Positions 34,701 through 42,894 are shown, counted from the first letter of the stretch. The stretch is DNA of 64,000 nucleotides from Paenibacillus agri (GCF_013359945.1 NZ_JABWCS010000209.1:62001-126000), one strand, 5' to 3'. Notes: generated by a model from the letters alone, not told the origin. Numbers and translations: made by a program.

Positions 34701-35450
34701 GACCTTACTGTTTCTAGCTTTGGCGGAGGCAAAGCGCAGATCAGCGTTCCTTACAAGCTGCAAGCTGGCGAAGAGCCGAATTCTATCATCATCTACCATA
34801 TTAATGAATCGGGAAGTCTCGACAATGTACGCGGCAAATACGCTGCGGGAACAGTAGATTTTGTCACTACTCATTTCTCCCAATACATCGTTGCTTATAA
34901 CAAAGTCGACTTCGCTGATGTTGCAGCAAATGCATGGTACAGCGATGCCGTTGGCTTCCTGGCTGCCCGTAGCATCACGTCTGGAACAGACGATACCCAC
35001 TACAGCCCGAATGCCTCGGTTACCCGCGGACAGTTCACTGTTCTGCTGCTGAAAGCCTATGGCATTGACGCCGACGAGAATGCGGCTAATAACTTCGCCG
35101 ATGCCGGCAACACGTATTACACCGGCTATCTGGCTGCTGCCAAACGCCTGGGTATCACCACCGGTGTAGGCGATAACCAATTCAAGCCTGACAGCAAAAT
35201 CACACGCCAGGAGCTATTCACGCTACTGTACCGTTCTCTGGACGTCTTGGGAGAGCTTCCAGCTTCTAAGAATGGCCCTGCTCTGTCCAGCTACAGCGAT
35301 GCTGGCCAAATCGCAGACTATGCTAAAGAAGCCCTACAGGCCCTTACTGCCTCTGGAGTTATTGCAGGAAACAATGGCAAGCTCAACCCTGCCAGCGTAT
35401 CTACTAGAGCAGAAGTAGCACAGGTACTATTTAATCTCCTTTCCAAGTAA
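31728..35450 (+). CDS. SLH-anchored surface protein with thioredoxin-like domains
   Basis: A 1240-residue secreted protein. Signal peptide about 1-32. Two homologous thioredoxin-like domains follow: the first (about 45-165) has GGAWDENTQADIGFINEVA where the active site should be; the second (about 275-430) has GGSWCPNTQAVIKYINEQA with a single Cys303. Four repeats of about 80 residues (nt 33160-34160) share AAPTGLxGIAPT, ALEY and EITGLVPGTYNVRYAAKEGY. After a Pro-rich linker comes a roughly 200-residue beta-rich domain and three SLH motifs (for example FADVAANAWYSDAVGFLAARSI) that bind secondary cell-wall polymer. GAGGTG precedes the ATG. Possible role: thiol chemistry or adhesion at the surface. 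Confidence 0.82.
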   Translation: MTIKFKPKKIVSLLLAASLAVLPLQAGRAAAAAETTVSTAATPLSTFDYFSKVYPKLNDPNHVYKTATYEDIVHLFESQGTYAVLVGGAWDENTQADIGFINEVAKDYGISTIYNFDTKLDGDTLQIADTNNKFAYKYVDLVNKYLTNLNIYDKNDPAHNVSYTAKDGSTVTANKIEAPFLFVYNKDNKDALGNSAPIVSSLKDSKSWSQFLTNETLDQTKVDAYKADVRSVFAKAVKYDTINESEYIKAAFNKNYEGENPGKPTIFTQADGDLVYEHVTYHQLKEILSSDGNYAILFGGSWCPNTQAVIKYINEQAKKKNINKIYLWDTKLDSGVTVGVPNNNSGNSIKDGNPHTNDELQVRTTDHPYAKLYVDLVKEYLTNIKTQNNTAEKPTTISYLDQNNTRIFGDRLQVPYLFTYNKTNKDDSGQPAPILGHIELMYSWTNIQPDFVSNGYADGARYNFYLNALDKLFSRLEATPTELTAVAPTSATVNDGQITGVLNKSLEYKRADEPDYKPVSGEAITGLAPGTYQVRYAAKFGYQGPTVPAGASAIPYKPGQATEIVVPVFTHQQAAPTGLIGVAPTTPANDDGQITGTNSALEYRPAAAADYIPVNGEAITGLVPGFYDVRYAAKEGYSASPVTRVEVPAYGEQAAPTGLAGIAPTSPANNDGRITGTTPALEYKLAGVTDYVYATDVEITGLVPGTYNVRFAAKEGFKAGRAADVIVPAYTAEQAAPTGLTGIAPTSSANNDGRITGTTPALEYKLSTVTNYVYATDVEITGLVPGTYNVRYAAKEGYKESPVTDVVVPEYKAPTGGTDPGPSTGSNSPAPTPVSSPAPTASAAPVTSAQGNTIIASKTAVATTDESTGVTTASITAADVAELVESAKKAEAEGKTALLEIKVETTAKTQTAELTIPRSAFNAVASGTKAQVKINYANVGTITLDAKAIANISGAKDEGDIHIRIAKVSLTDEGKEVLGDRPVYDLTVKAGDLTVSSFGGGKAQISVPYKLQAGEEPNSIIIYHINESGSLDNVRGKYAAGTVDFVTTHFSQYIVAYNKVDFADVAANAWYSDAVGFLAARSITSGTDDTHYSPNASVTRGQFTVLLLKAYGIDADENAANNFADAGNTYYTGYLAAAKRLGITTGVGDNQFKPDSKITRQELFTLLYRSLDVLGELPASKNGPALSSYSDAGQIADYAKEALQALTASGVIAGNNGKLNPASVSTRAEVAQVLFNLLSK
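33160..34165 (+). repeat. Four tandem coding repeats of about 240 bp
   Basis: Within the thioredoxin-like SLH gene, units begin near 33166, 33447, 33687 and 33931. Each encodes a beta-rich module with the motifs APTxL, DG(Q/R)ITG, LEY, ITGL(V/A)PG and VR(Y/F)AAK. Units 3 and 4 are the most alike, indicating recent duplication or conversion. Confidence 0.85.
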
Positions 35451-35478
35451 TGCCCACCCCGCATTACATCTTCTAAAA

Positions 35479-35520
35479 AAGCCTCCGAACCCCTTTTCAA
35501 AGGGATTCGGAGGCTTCTTC
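35479..35520 (+). terminator. Terminator after the thioredoxin-like SLH gene
   Basis: AAGCCTCCGAA pairs with TTCGGAGGCTT around an inner CCCTTT/AAAGGG stem, followed by CTTC. The 3' end is less T-rich than usual, but an A-run precedes it. Confidence 0.8.
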
Positions 35521-35822
35521 ATTTCACTATGAAATCCTGCCTATTTCCACCTTACAGCTTGTAAAAATTATGCTCCCTGGTGGCACAATTTATATCTTAT
35601 GATGTGTTTTAAAACCTTATTTTTTACTAAAAATTAGGCCATTTGTCGGAGATGTGAACCTTATTTCCTATTAGATGAGTATGTATTAATATAACACCAT
35701 TTGTTAACAAAAATCCCTTTTACAGAGCCTTTTCGAACGATTTTTGCCCATCATAATCTTAATATTCCAATATAAGGGTTGAAAATCTACTAAAATATTT
35801 TTTATTTTCATATAGATTTTAC

Positions 35823-35841
35823 ATTTTACCAGTGGTAAAAT
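35823..35841. promoter_or_regulatory. Perfect palindrome upstream of the SLH protease
   Basis: Arms ATTTTACCA and TGGTAAAAT around a single G. It lies 136 bp before the TTG start of the protease and looks like an operator for a dimeric regulator, which I cannot name. Confidence 0.5.
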
Positions 35842-35976
35842 CTTCTTAACATTTTTCCTACTAGCTTGGGTGGAATTAATTTTTGAATTCATAGGAAAGG
35901 AGAGTTTTGCCGCGATTTCGCCGAGAAGACGGAAAAAGTTTGATTTTGAAAAGAATATATGACGGAGGGGATTTTT

Positions 35977-38900
35977 TTGGATTGGGGCAAATTATCTCGT
36001 AAACTATCACTGCTGGCACTCGCAGCTGGTGTGACGATCAGTACGGTACCCGGAGGGGTTTCCGCAGCAGGAGCAGTGCAGCCTAATATCGACCAAAGCA
36101 CACTGCCATTGGTTCAAAGTTCTCAGAAAACATTCATATCGCCTCAAATCAATACAAAATCCACAGATGATATTCGCGTCATTGTCCAACTGAGCGGACA
36201 GCCGGCAGCCGTCGGCAAATATGCAGCGAAGCAAGGCATCTCTTCACTAGCCTCCACAGCCACCGAAGCTGCGGTAGATAGCCAGCAAACTGACGTTCTC
36301 AAGAAAGCGTCCAATGCTGGACTGGACCTTGAAGTCAATTACAAGTACAACACGGTACTGAACGGTTTTGAGATCACGATTCCTGCGAATGAAATCCCTG
36401 AGCTGGCTAAAATCCCAGGCGTCATTTCTATCCATAAGAACAGCACCTGGTATGCCGTTCCAGTGGAAGGAGACACTTCGGCAGCCGCTGCAGAGGCAAC
36501 AACACCACAAAATGATAACGAGCCATTAAAGCAAATCCACGCCGATTGGGCCTGGGCTAACGGATATACAGGTAAAGGCCTTAAGGTGGGCGTTATTGAC
36601 ACCGGGGTTGATTATACTCACCCTGACATCAAAGATGCTTACAAAGGCGGGTATGACTCATTCTACAATGATAATGATCCTTATGAAGAGGTCCCTCTTA
36701 CTAAAGAGAATGATCCATATCACGTAGGCTATGAAGGCACATATCACGGCACACACGTTGCCGGAACAATCATTGGACAATTCGCCAACAAGAGCGGTGA
36801 AATTGCCCAAAAAGGCGTAGCTCCAGGTGCAGAGCTTTATGCTTACAAAGTACTTGGACGTAATTTGGATAGACCTAGCACGTCCTCCGGTTCTTCTGCA
36901 CAGGTTATCGATGGTATCGAACGTGCAGTGAAGGATCACATGGATGTTATCAACCTTTCGCTCGGTTCCGATGAAGAGAAGGACGTAAATTCTCCGGATG
37001 CCATTGCAATTAACAACGCTGTGCTTTCGGGCGTTACAGCGGTAATTGCCAACGGTAACGCAGGTCCTGGTGAATATACCCTAGGGTCTCCTGCCACTTC
37101 CCAGTTGGGCATTTCGGTCGGAGCGGTGACCAGCCCAAGCAAACAGTTCTCCGGTAAATTCAAAGCGGAGTTGGAGCGTACCACGGTATCGACCGTAACC
37201 TATGAGACTTACGGAGACGTTAACTTCAATTTGATGGCCTGGGGACTAGGCAAAGAGAACTTCGCTAATATTATCGGCACCAAACCAGTAAATGTAGTAT
37301 ACGCAGGACTTGGTGGCAAAGCAGATTTTGAGAATATTCAAAATGTTGAAGGCAGCATCGTTCTGGTCTCCCGTGGACTATATGCCTTCACTGAGAAAAT
37401 CGCCAACGCGAAAGAACATGGCGCAAAAGCTATCGTTATCTTCAACGGTAATGCCAAACAAGTAGGCGATGAGAATATAGTAGATCTGAGTCCAACTATC
37501 CCTAATCGGGACGGTTTCATTAACTCCGGTCTGGGAGACGGGTTCGACAACATCCCTACTCTGGATATTAAGGGATCCGAGGGTAGAGCCTTAGCTAGAA
37601 CTCTGGCAGCTAACCCGGGAAGCAGCTTCCGCTTCACTTTTGACGACAACTATAATCCTCAGCTAAGCAAAGGGGATGCATTGGCCAGCTTTACTTCCTT
37701 TGGCCCGAACGTTGATGACAATCTGAGCATCAAGCCAGACTTCACAGCACCAGGCGTAGGCATTCTGTCTACTTGGCCAGCTTACGGTAAAGGTAAAGAC
37801 AATGTCCCTTACGATAAAGCATACAACCGGATTAGCGGCACAAGCATGGCAACTCCACACGTTGCCGGTCTAGCACTGCTGATCAAGGAAGCTCATCCTA
37901 CATGGTCGCCATTTGATATTCGTGCAGCTTTGGCAAATACGGCTGAACCAAATGAGGAGTACAGCGTTTATGAGCAAGGCGCAGGACGTGTAAATGTTGA
38001 GAATGCCATTTCCACACCAGCCCTGGTACAAGCTCTTGAACCGATCACTATTCTTGACAAGAACTACAAACCACAAAATGTAATTAATTATAATTCCTCG
38101 GCAGCCTATGGCGTAATTCAGCCAGGAACATCTGCAATCAAAAACGTGCAGCTCAAAAATACAAGCAAGGATGCTGTAAGCTATTCCGCTTCTGTTGAGT
38201 GGCACTTTGAAGATCCTCAAGGGATCACAGTGACACCTAGCATTTCAACTGTTAGTGCCGACGGAGGAAAAGTAACACCGTTCAGTCTAAACCTGAATGT
38301 AGGCAACAATGTAAAAGAAGGCTTTTATGAAGGACAGCTGAATCTAGCCGCTCCTGGCGTACCAACATTGCACCTGCCGTTCAGTGTGTATGTAGGTAAA
38401 GAACTACCAGAAAACCCATTTGGCATTCAAGAAATCAAATTGTCTAATGCACTTGTTTATCCGAACAGAAACTACCAAAGCTCTACAGATCTTACTTTTA
38501 GACTGTCCGCAGAGGACACCAACTACTATGAGGTCAATATTGTTAATCTTGAAGATCATACCATCGGATATGTTGATGTACAGTTTAATGCGAAACAATC
38601 ATTTACTCCAGGCCTGTATTCAGTCAAAAGTATCAATGGCTCCTATCATCCTGTCGATGCAAATGGCAAAAAGATTGTAGATGCTAGTGGTAAGCCGGTT
38701 ACCGAGTACCTGAAGGATGGCGTCTATAAAATTTATATCTACGCCTCCCACATAGATGCACCAGGTGAAGCGATAGAGTCTATAGTTGAAAAAGAAATTG
38801 AGTACAAAGGATACTCTTCTTTCCGTGTAGACAACTCTTATGATAGCAACTCTGGCGGCAGCACTGGCGGCGGTGGAGGCGGCCCAGTTGCCACACCAGC

Positions 38901-40131
38901 ACCATCTACAGCACCTGCTCCAGTTAGCGGCGCTGCTAATGCAGTCATTGACCAAGGCTTGAAGCAAGCGCCGGTGAAGGCTGCTGTAGCTTCCAGCAAT
39001 GGCGTAGCAACTGTTACGGTAACTAACGATGATCTGAAGTCAGCCATCGCCTCTGCTTCGGCTTCTCCGGCAGCTATTGTAATCAATGCTCCGGCTACGA
39101 CCGACGCTACAGCTAAAGTGGCTCTGACAGCTGAGCAAGTGAAGCTGCTCGCTGGTGCACCAGCGAAGAGTACTATTATTGTAAATGCTGCAGGTTCCGC
39201 ATTCGCCTTGCCAGTAAGCCTGTTGACTGGCGGCGCTGCCGATGCCAGCCTGGATCTGATCATCAAGAAAGCGGATGACCAATCCTCCAAATTCTCGACA
39301 ACTGCCGGATCAACAGTTGTTGGGTCTCCGGTAGCCTTTGAAGCCAACTGGACTAAAGCTTCTGGAAGTACAGCTCTGAAGGTACCGAATGATGCCTTCA
39401 TTAAGAGATCCTTCACAATTCCAGGCAAAGTTGAGCCTAACACTGCAGGTGTTCTATTTGAATCGAACGGCAAGATTACTCCGGTATCTTCCGTATTCAA
39501 AGTACAAGCAGACGGTACGACTCTCGTTACGGTTAGCCGCCCTGGATTCTCGGTCTATGCTGCCGTGAGCCGCCCTGTTACTTTCAGTGACATCGCCAAC
39601 TCCCCGGCTGCTGCCGATATTACAGCACTGGCTAACAAGCTGATTATTGAAGGCACTTCGGCAACGACATTCTCGCCGAAGAGCAACCTGACCCGTGCCG
39701 AGTTCACAGCCCTGCTGTCCCGCTCGCTCGGACTACGTTCTAGCTCGACTTCTACCTTTACAGATGTGAAGTCTTCTGACTGGTATGCCAATGATGTTGC
39801 TGCTGCTTCCGAGGCAGGACTGATTCTGGGAATCGGCAATGGCAAATTTGCCCCGAACGCCCAAGTTACGCGTCAAGAGCTTGCTGTTATCCTGGGAAGA
39901 GCCGTGAAACTGACTGGCGTGGAACTGAAAGCCTCCAATCCATCGTTCACTACTTATGCCGATAGCACCAAGATCGCTCCATACGCTAAAGATAGCGTGC
40001 AATCCTTGTCTGCTGCGGGTATCATTAGCAGCGAAGTCGGATCGAACTTCAATCCGACAACAGCAGCTACCCGTGAGACAGTTGCAGCTACTCTGCATCA
40101 ATTGCTGAGCAAAACTGGCCTGATCGACTAA
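35977..40131 (+). CDS. SLH-anchored subtilisin-like serine protease (S8)
   Basis: About 1384 residues, secreted. After a signal peptide comes an I9-type propeptide (IRVIVQLSGQPAAVG ... LAKIPGVISIHKN). The S8 catalytic triad is intact: Asp in VGVIDTGVDYTHPD (about 208), His in HGTHVAGT (about 257), Ser in ISGTSMATPHVAG (about 623), with a PA domain inserted (IVLVSRGLYAFTEKIANAKEHGAKAIVIFN). Fn3-like domains, a Gly/Pro linker, a beta-rich domain and three C-terminal SLH motifs follow. TTG 35977 lies six bases after GGAGGGG and is preferred over ATG 35959, which precedes that site. Likely a cell-wall-bound protease for nutrient release or surface-protein processing. Confidence 0.92.
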   Translation: MDWGKLSRKLSLLALAAGVTISTVPGGVSAAGAVQPNIDQSTLPLVQSSQKTFISPQINTKSTDDIRVIVQLSGQPAAVGKYAAKQGISSLASTATEAAVDSQQTDVLKKASNAGLDLEVNYKYNTVLNGFEITIPANEIPELAKIPGVISIHKNSTWYAVPVEGDTSAAAAEATTPQNDNEPLKQIHADWAWANGYTGKGLKVGVIDTGVDYTHPDIKDAYKGGYDSFYNDNDPYEEVPLTKENDPYHVGYEGTYHGTHVAGTIIGQFANKSGEIAQKGVAPGAELYAYKVLGRNLDRPSTSSGSSAQVIDGIERAVKDHMDVINLSLGSDEEKDVNSPDAIAINNAVLSGVTAVIANGNAGPGEYTLGSPATSQLGISVGAVTSPSKQFSGKFKAELERTTVSTVTYETYGDVNFNLMAWGLGKENFANIIGTKPVNVVYAGLGGKADFENIQNVEGSIVLVSRGLYAFTEKIANAKEHGAKAIVIFNGNAKQVGDENIVDLSPTIPNRDGFINSGLGDGFDNIPTLDIKGSEGRALARTLAANPGSSFRFTFDDNYNPQLSKGDALASFTSFGPNVDDNLSIKPDFTAPGVGILSTWPAYGKGKDNVPYDKAYNRISGTSMATPHVAGLALLIKEAHPTWSPFDIRAALANTAEPNEEYSVYEQGAGRVNVENAISTPALVQALEPITILDKNYKPQNVINYNSSAAYGVIQPGTSAIKNVQLKNTSKDAVSYSASVEWHFEDPQGITVTPSISTVSADGGKVTPFSLNLNVGNNVKEGFYEGQLNLAAPGVPTLHLPFSVYVGKELPENPFGIQEIKLSNALVYPNRNYQSSTDLTFRLSAEDTNYYEVNIVNLEDHTIGYVDVQFNAKQSFTPGLYSVKSINGSYHPVDANGKKIVDASGKPVTEYLKDGVYKIYIYASHIDAPGEAIESIVEKEIEYKGYSSFRVDNSYDSNSGGSTGGGGGGPVATPAPSTAPAPVSGAANAVIDQGLKQAPVKAAVASSNGVATVTVTNDDLKSAIASASASPAAIVINAPATTDATAKVALTAEQVKLLAGAPAKSTIIVNAAGSAFALPVSLLTGGAADASLDLIIKKADDQSSKFSTTAGSTVVGSPVAFEANWTKASGSTALKVPNDAFIKRSFTIPGKVEPNTAGVLFESNGKITPVSSVFKVQADGTTLVTVSRPGFSVYAAVSRPVTFSDIANSPAAADITALANKLIIEGTSATTFSPKSNLTRAEFTALLSRSLGLRSSSTSTFTDVKSSDWYANDVAAASEAGLILGIGNGKFAPNAQVTRQELAVILGRAVKLTGVELKASNPSFTTYADSTKIAPYAKDSVQSLSAAGIISSEVGSNFNPTTAATRETVAATLHQLLSKTGLID

Positions 40132-40154
40132 TTCGGACCAAGCCAGAAACATCA

Positions 40155-40199
40155 AACGCCCGTCCGCTTCCCAACAGGGAAATGGACGGGCGTTTTTTT
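40155..40199. terminator. Terminator between SLH protease and aldolase genes
   Basis: AACGCCCGTCC and GGACGGGCGTT pair over 11 bp with an inner TTCCC/GGGAA stem and seven T's. It lies between convergent genes. Confidence 0.92.
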
Positions 40200-40256
40200 A
40201 CAACGATAGATACTGGGCAACTCTTTTGAACAAACAGCTTAATTTCGCGTTGTCCC

Positions 40257-41354
40257 CTAAGATGATGCTTGTTGCAGCCTCTCATTCAGCCTCACGAATA
40301 ATGATTGCAGCTTGTCTTGGGGAACACCGCTATAATTGTCCCCGATGCTCACTTCATAGTAGGAAGAGAATTCGTCGACTTCTCTCACATAAGAGGTGAG
40401 TCCGATCCCCGTGGCTTGATAAAGATCGATTAAGACATCCTCTACTACTGTTTTGGGCAAGGATACATGCACATGAAACATATTCGACACCGGCTCTAAC
40501 GGAAGCGTAGTGACCGCATGGCATTGATTATATAAAGCAGCCAGCGCTTTGGCCTCTTCATAATACTTTTCCATTTTATGAACCCGTTGTTTAAAATAAA
40601 AGTCAGCAGGGATGATATATGGGTATAAGCTGATCAAGTCTCCACCATGCCGCCGCTTCCAGACCTTCGATTCCGCTGTGAAATCCGCTGTGCCTGCCAG
40701 AACCGCTCCAGCAATCCCACCGATCCCTTTATAGACAGAGATATATACACTATCGAATAGCGCACAAACCTCTGCAGCACTCTTCTGATAATAAGGCAGA
40801 ACCTCAAACAATCTTGCGCCATCCAGATGGAGATAAATCCCCTTTTCCCGGCAATAGGCGGAAATGGCTTCAAGCTCACTATACTCCGGCAACTGCCCGC
40901 CGATCTCACGTTGTGGCAATTCCAGCAGCAGACAAGCAACCTCCTCCGGCATCCCTTGGACATCCTCAAGTGTAATCAGGCGGTTCTTGTCAGCGAGCAG
41001 CACAGATTCAATATGATGCAGCTGCTTCAAACCATCCTCTTCATGAATCTCCAAGTGACAGAGCGGATGGTAAGCCACCTGGTTCAAACCCTTGCGATCA
41101 CACCATAATCTTAAGGCAATCTGCTGTGCCATGGTCCCACTCGGAAAGAACACTGCCGCTTCCTTCCCCAGCACTTCGGCCATATTCGCTTGGAAATCCT
41201 CAATAACCTTTCCCGTTCCATATATATCAGAATCCAGGTGACCCTCTATCTGCTCGAAAACCTCTTTCAGCACTTGCACATTCCGTTTACCGTGAGCCGG
41301 CAATTGAAAGGCAGCTTCTTTAAAGGCTTCTGCTAATGACAACTTCTCTTGCAT
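40257..41354 (-). CDS. Threonine aldolase / beta-eliminating lyase family enzyme
   Basis: A 365-residue PLP enzyme of fold type I. Family landmarks: YGTGKVIEDFQANMAEVLGKEAAVFFPSGTMAQQIAL, the His of HPLCHLEIHEEDG, IYLHLDGARLFE (Asp pairing with the PLP ring), and the Schiff-base Lys in VYISVYKGIGGIAGAVL. Low-specificity threonine aldolases cleave L-threonine or L-allo-threonine to glycine and acetaldehyde. GAGAGGAG lies 10 bases before the ATG. The sequence departs from classical LtaE around the N terminus, so a related amino-acid lyase is possible. It stands alone; a MITE-like repeat lies just upstream. Confidence 0.82.
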   Translation of the reverse strand: MQEKLSLAEAFKEAAFQLPAHGKRNVQVLKEVFEQIEGHLDSDIYGTGKVIEDFQANMAEVLGKEAAVFFPSGTMAQQIALRLWCDRKGLNQVAYHPLCHLEIHEEDGLKQLHHIESVLLADKNRLITLEDVQGMPEEVACLLLELPQREIGGQLPEYSELEAISAYCREKGIYLHLDGARLFEVLPYYQKSAAEVCALFDSVYISVYKGIGGIAGAVLAGTADFTAESKVWKRRHGGDLISLYPYIIPADFYFKQRVHKMEKYYEEAKALAALYNQCHAVTTLPLEPVSNMFHVHVSLPKTVVEDVLIDLYQATGIGLTSYVREVDEFSSYYEVSIGDNYSGVPQDKLQSLFVRLNERLQQASS

Positions 41355-41392
41355 AAACTAATTGCTCCTCTCAGATATATCTTAATAACACA

Positions 41393-41645
41393 TATATAAG
41401 ACGAAGAAAAGAAACAACAAAAGAGAGAAGGAACGAAGGGGAAAATTTGGAGCTGTAGGAGCGAAAGCGCTCGCCTAAAAAGCTTTCTGCAGGAAAGCTC
41501 GCATCGGAAGCATACGCTCGCCGGATTTCAACCGCGATAAGCGGTTTAATCGAAGAAATCTGGGGGCAACAGCGACCGGAAGTCCAAATATTCACCGTAG
41601 TGACGATCGAGCCTTTACGTTATCATCTTACGTTCGTCTTATATA
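41393..41645. mobile_element. MITE-like repeat with 13-bp terminal inverted repeats
   Basis: A 253-bp element bounded by perfect terminal inverted repeats, TATATAAGACGAA (41393-41405) and TTCGTCTTATATA (41633-41645). The interior has several small palindromes (GAGCGAAAGCGCTC; AACCGCGATAAGCGGTT). A TA target duplication could be part of the ends, as for IS630/mariner-type elements. The interior resembles an intergenic repeat I recall from Paenibacillus genomes. The right end stops 2 bp before the YdcF-like stop codon. A 74-codon frame inside (41371-41595, minus) is not a credible gene. Confidence 0.65.
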
Positions 41646-41647
41646 AC

Positions 41648-42397
41648 TCAACGAATCTTGGCCACGAAAAGACCCAGATACTCTTTCAAAGCCAGCCCTG
41701 TAATGCTAACCGCTCCGGCATTCGGAGACAGTTTGGCAGGATAAAAAGTGAACTTGCTATCCGATACATAATCGGTCGGAAAAGGCTGCACCGACAGACC
41801 GGCTTGGCCAAACTCCACCACCGCCCGTGGCATATGGAATGCAGAGGTCACGAGCACCGGGTGCTCAAACCCGTGTTCCTTCAGAATGAGCGCAGTATTA
41901 ATTGCATTCTGCTTAGTATTGAGTGAGCGGTTCTCGACAAGAATGTCACTCTCTGCCACCCCAAGGGCAAGCAGCTGCCGTTTTGCAATATTCGCTTCAT
42001 TACCGCTATCGGCGAAAACCTGACCGCCGGAGAACAGAATCGGCAAGCCGGTGGCCTTATGCAGGCGTACGGCAGTCAACAGTCGGTTCGCCGCTGAACC
42101 CAGCATATTGCCCTTGCCATTCAAGTCAGGTGTCGTCAGCGTGGCTCCACCGCCGAGCACAACGATAACATCTCCCTGTACGGCCTGCGGCTGCGCATAT
42201 TGCCGCTCTAGTCCGCGTATGAATAGATCGCTGACAAGCGACGTAGAGGATAAATAGAATAACAGGGTAACGATGAGCAGGAATACTGACGCCCTTCGCT
42301 CACGCTTCCATAGCCAAATAATCGGTACCAGGAGCAGCAGCACGAATAGCCCCGGCGGGAGTACGAAGCTATAGATAAATTTGATTACATAAATCAG
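41648..42397 (-). CDS. YdcF-like DUF218 membrane protein
   Basis: About 249 residues with two N-terminal membrane helices and a DUF218 domain: VIVVLGGGATLTTPDLNGKGNMLGSAANRLLTAVRLHKATGLPILFSGG, then EANIAKRQLLALGV, ILVENRSLNTKQNAINT and LVTSAFHMPRAVVEF. The family has a Rossmann-like fold and includes proteins linked to envelope polysaccharide metabolism and SAM binding; function is unclear. The first ATG/GTG in frame (GTG 42343) would delete half of helix 1. AGGAGGTG upstream points to CTG 42397, eight bases away, giving LIYVIKFIYSFVLPPGLFVLL, so a rare CTG start is likely. Confidence 0.75.
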   Translation of the reverse strand: MIYVIKFIYSFVLPPGLFVLLLLVPIIWLWKRERRASVFLLIVTLLFYLSSTSLVSDLFIRGLERQYAQPQAVQGDVIVVLGGGATLTTPDLNGKGNMLGSAANRLLTAVRLHKATGLPILFSGGQVFADSGNEANIAKRQLLALGVAESDILVENRSLNTKQNAINTALILKEHGFEHPVLVTSAFHMPRAVVEFGQAGLSVQPFPTDYVSDSKFTFYPAKLSPNAGAVSITGLALKEYLGLFVAKIR

Positions 42398-42631
42398 ACT
42401 ATTTGCACCTCCTAACCGGGCGAGTCCCGGTTTGAACTATGACCCTTGTCCACACGATAATTATAACCGGACATCCTCTTACTTCGCACCTTTTCACCAC
42501 TTGGAAAAAGAGCTTTTCCTGACTACCCATTTTTTAGATTTCCAAAAAACGCATGAAACCTGCCATGTTTTTAACTAAAATTATTATTTTCACATGAATA
42601 TGTAAATAGAACGGAAACAATCATCTTAAAT

Positions 42632-42650
42632 GTGTAATATAATATTACAC
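42632..42650. promoter_or_regulatory. Perfect 19-bp palindrome
   Basis: Arms GTGTAATAT and ATATTACAC around a single A. It lies between the divergent YdcF-like gene and the sugar operon and resembles an operator for a dimeric regulator of the Fur/PerR or TetR size class. No assignment is possible from sequence. Confidence 0.45.
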
Positions 42651-42751
42651 AAAATCGAAAAACGTTGTCGTTTATAGCGATGATAATAAAAATAGATCAG
42701 ATTACGTGTCATATAATATAACTGGTAGCGCTTTATTTTTAAAAATAGGTA

Positions 42752-42780
42752 TTGATTATTTCGATCCAATCCTCTATGAT
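42752..42780 (+). promoter_or_regulatory. Promoter of the GH4 sugar operon
   Basis: TTGATT (42752-42757) and TATGAT (42775-42780) with a 17-bp spacer; predicted start near 42787, so operator 1 would lie just downstream of the start as a roadblock. Confidence 0.55.
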
Positions 42781-42798
42781 AATGACATCGGACGGATT

Positions 42799-42822
42799 AA
42801 AAGTTAAAGCACTTTAACTTTT
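42799..42822. promoter_or_regulatory. LacI-family operator 1
   Basis: Perfect inverted repeat with arms AAAAGTTAAAG and CTTTAACTTTT around CA. The probable ligand is the LacI protein encoded at 46251 in the same cluster. Confidence 0.75.
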
Positions 42823-42870
42823 ATATCAATAAGACCCATAAAATTTGATTTTGACAACAAATTAATGATC

Positions 42871-42894
42871 AAAAGTTAAAGCGCTTATACTTTA
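42871..42894. promoter_or_regulatory. LacI-family operator 2
   Basis: AAAAGTTAAAG followed by CG and CTTATACTTTA; the left arm is identical to operator 1 and the right arm is degenerate. It ends 22 bp before the permease start and lies next to TTGACA at 42851-42856. Confidence 0.7.

Larger units (their letters stand above)
35451..35976 (+). other. Gene-free A/T-rich region upstream of the SLH protease
   Basis: 526 bp holding a terminator (35479-35520), then strongly A/T-rich DNA with no long gene. It includes a perfect palindrome at 35823-35841 and a possible short upstream ORF at 35907-36002 that overlaps the protease start. I could not identify a promoter with confidence. Confidence 0.6.

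Noticed and set aside
41371..41595. 74-codon minus-strand ORF upstream of the aldolase gene
   Set aside because: Lies inside the MITE-like repeat, crosses its left end and lacks a ribosome binding site.
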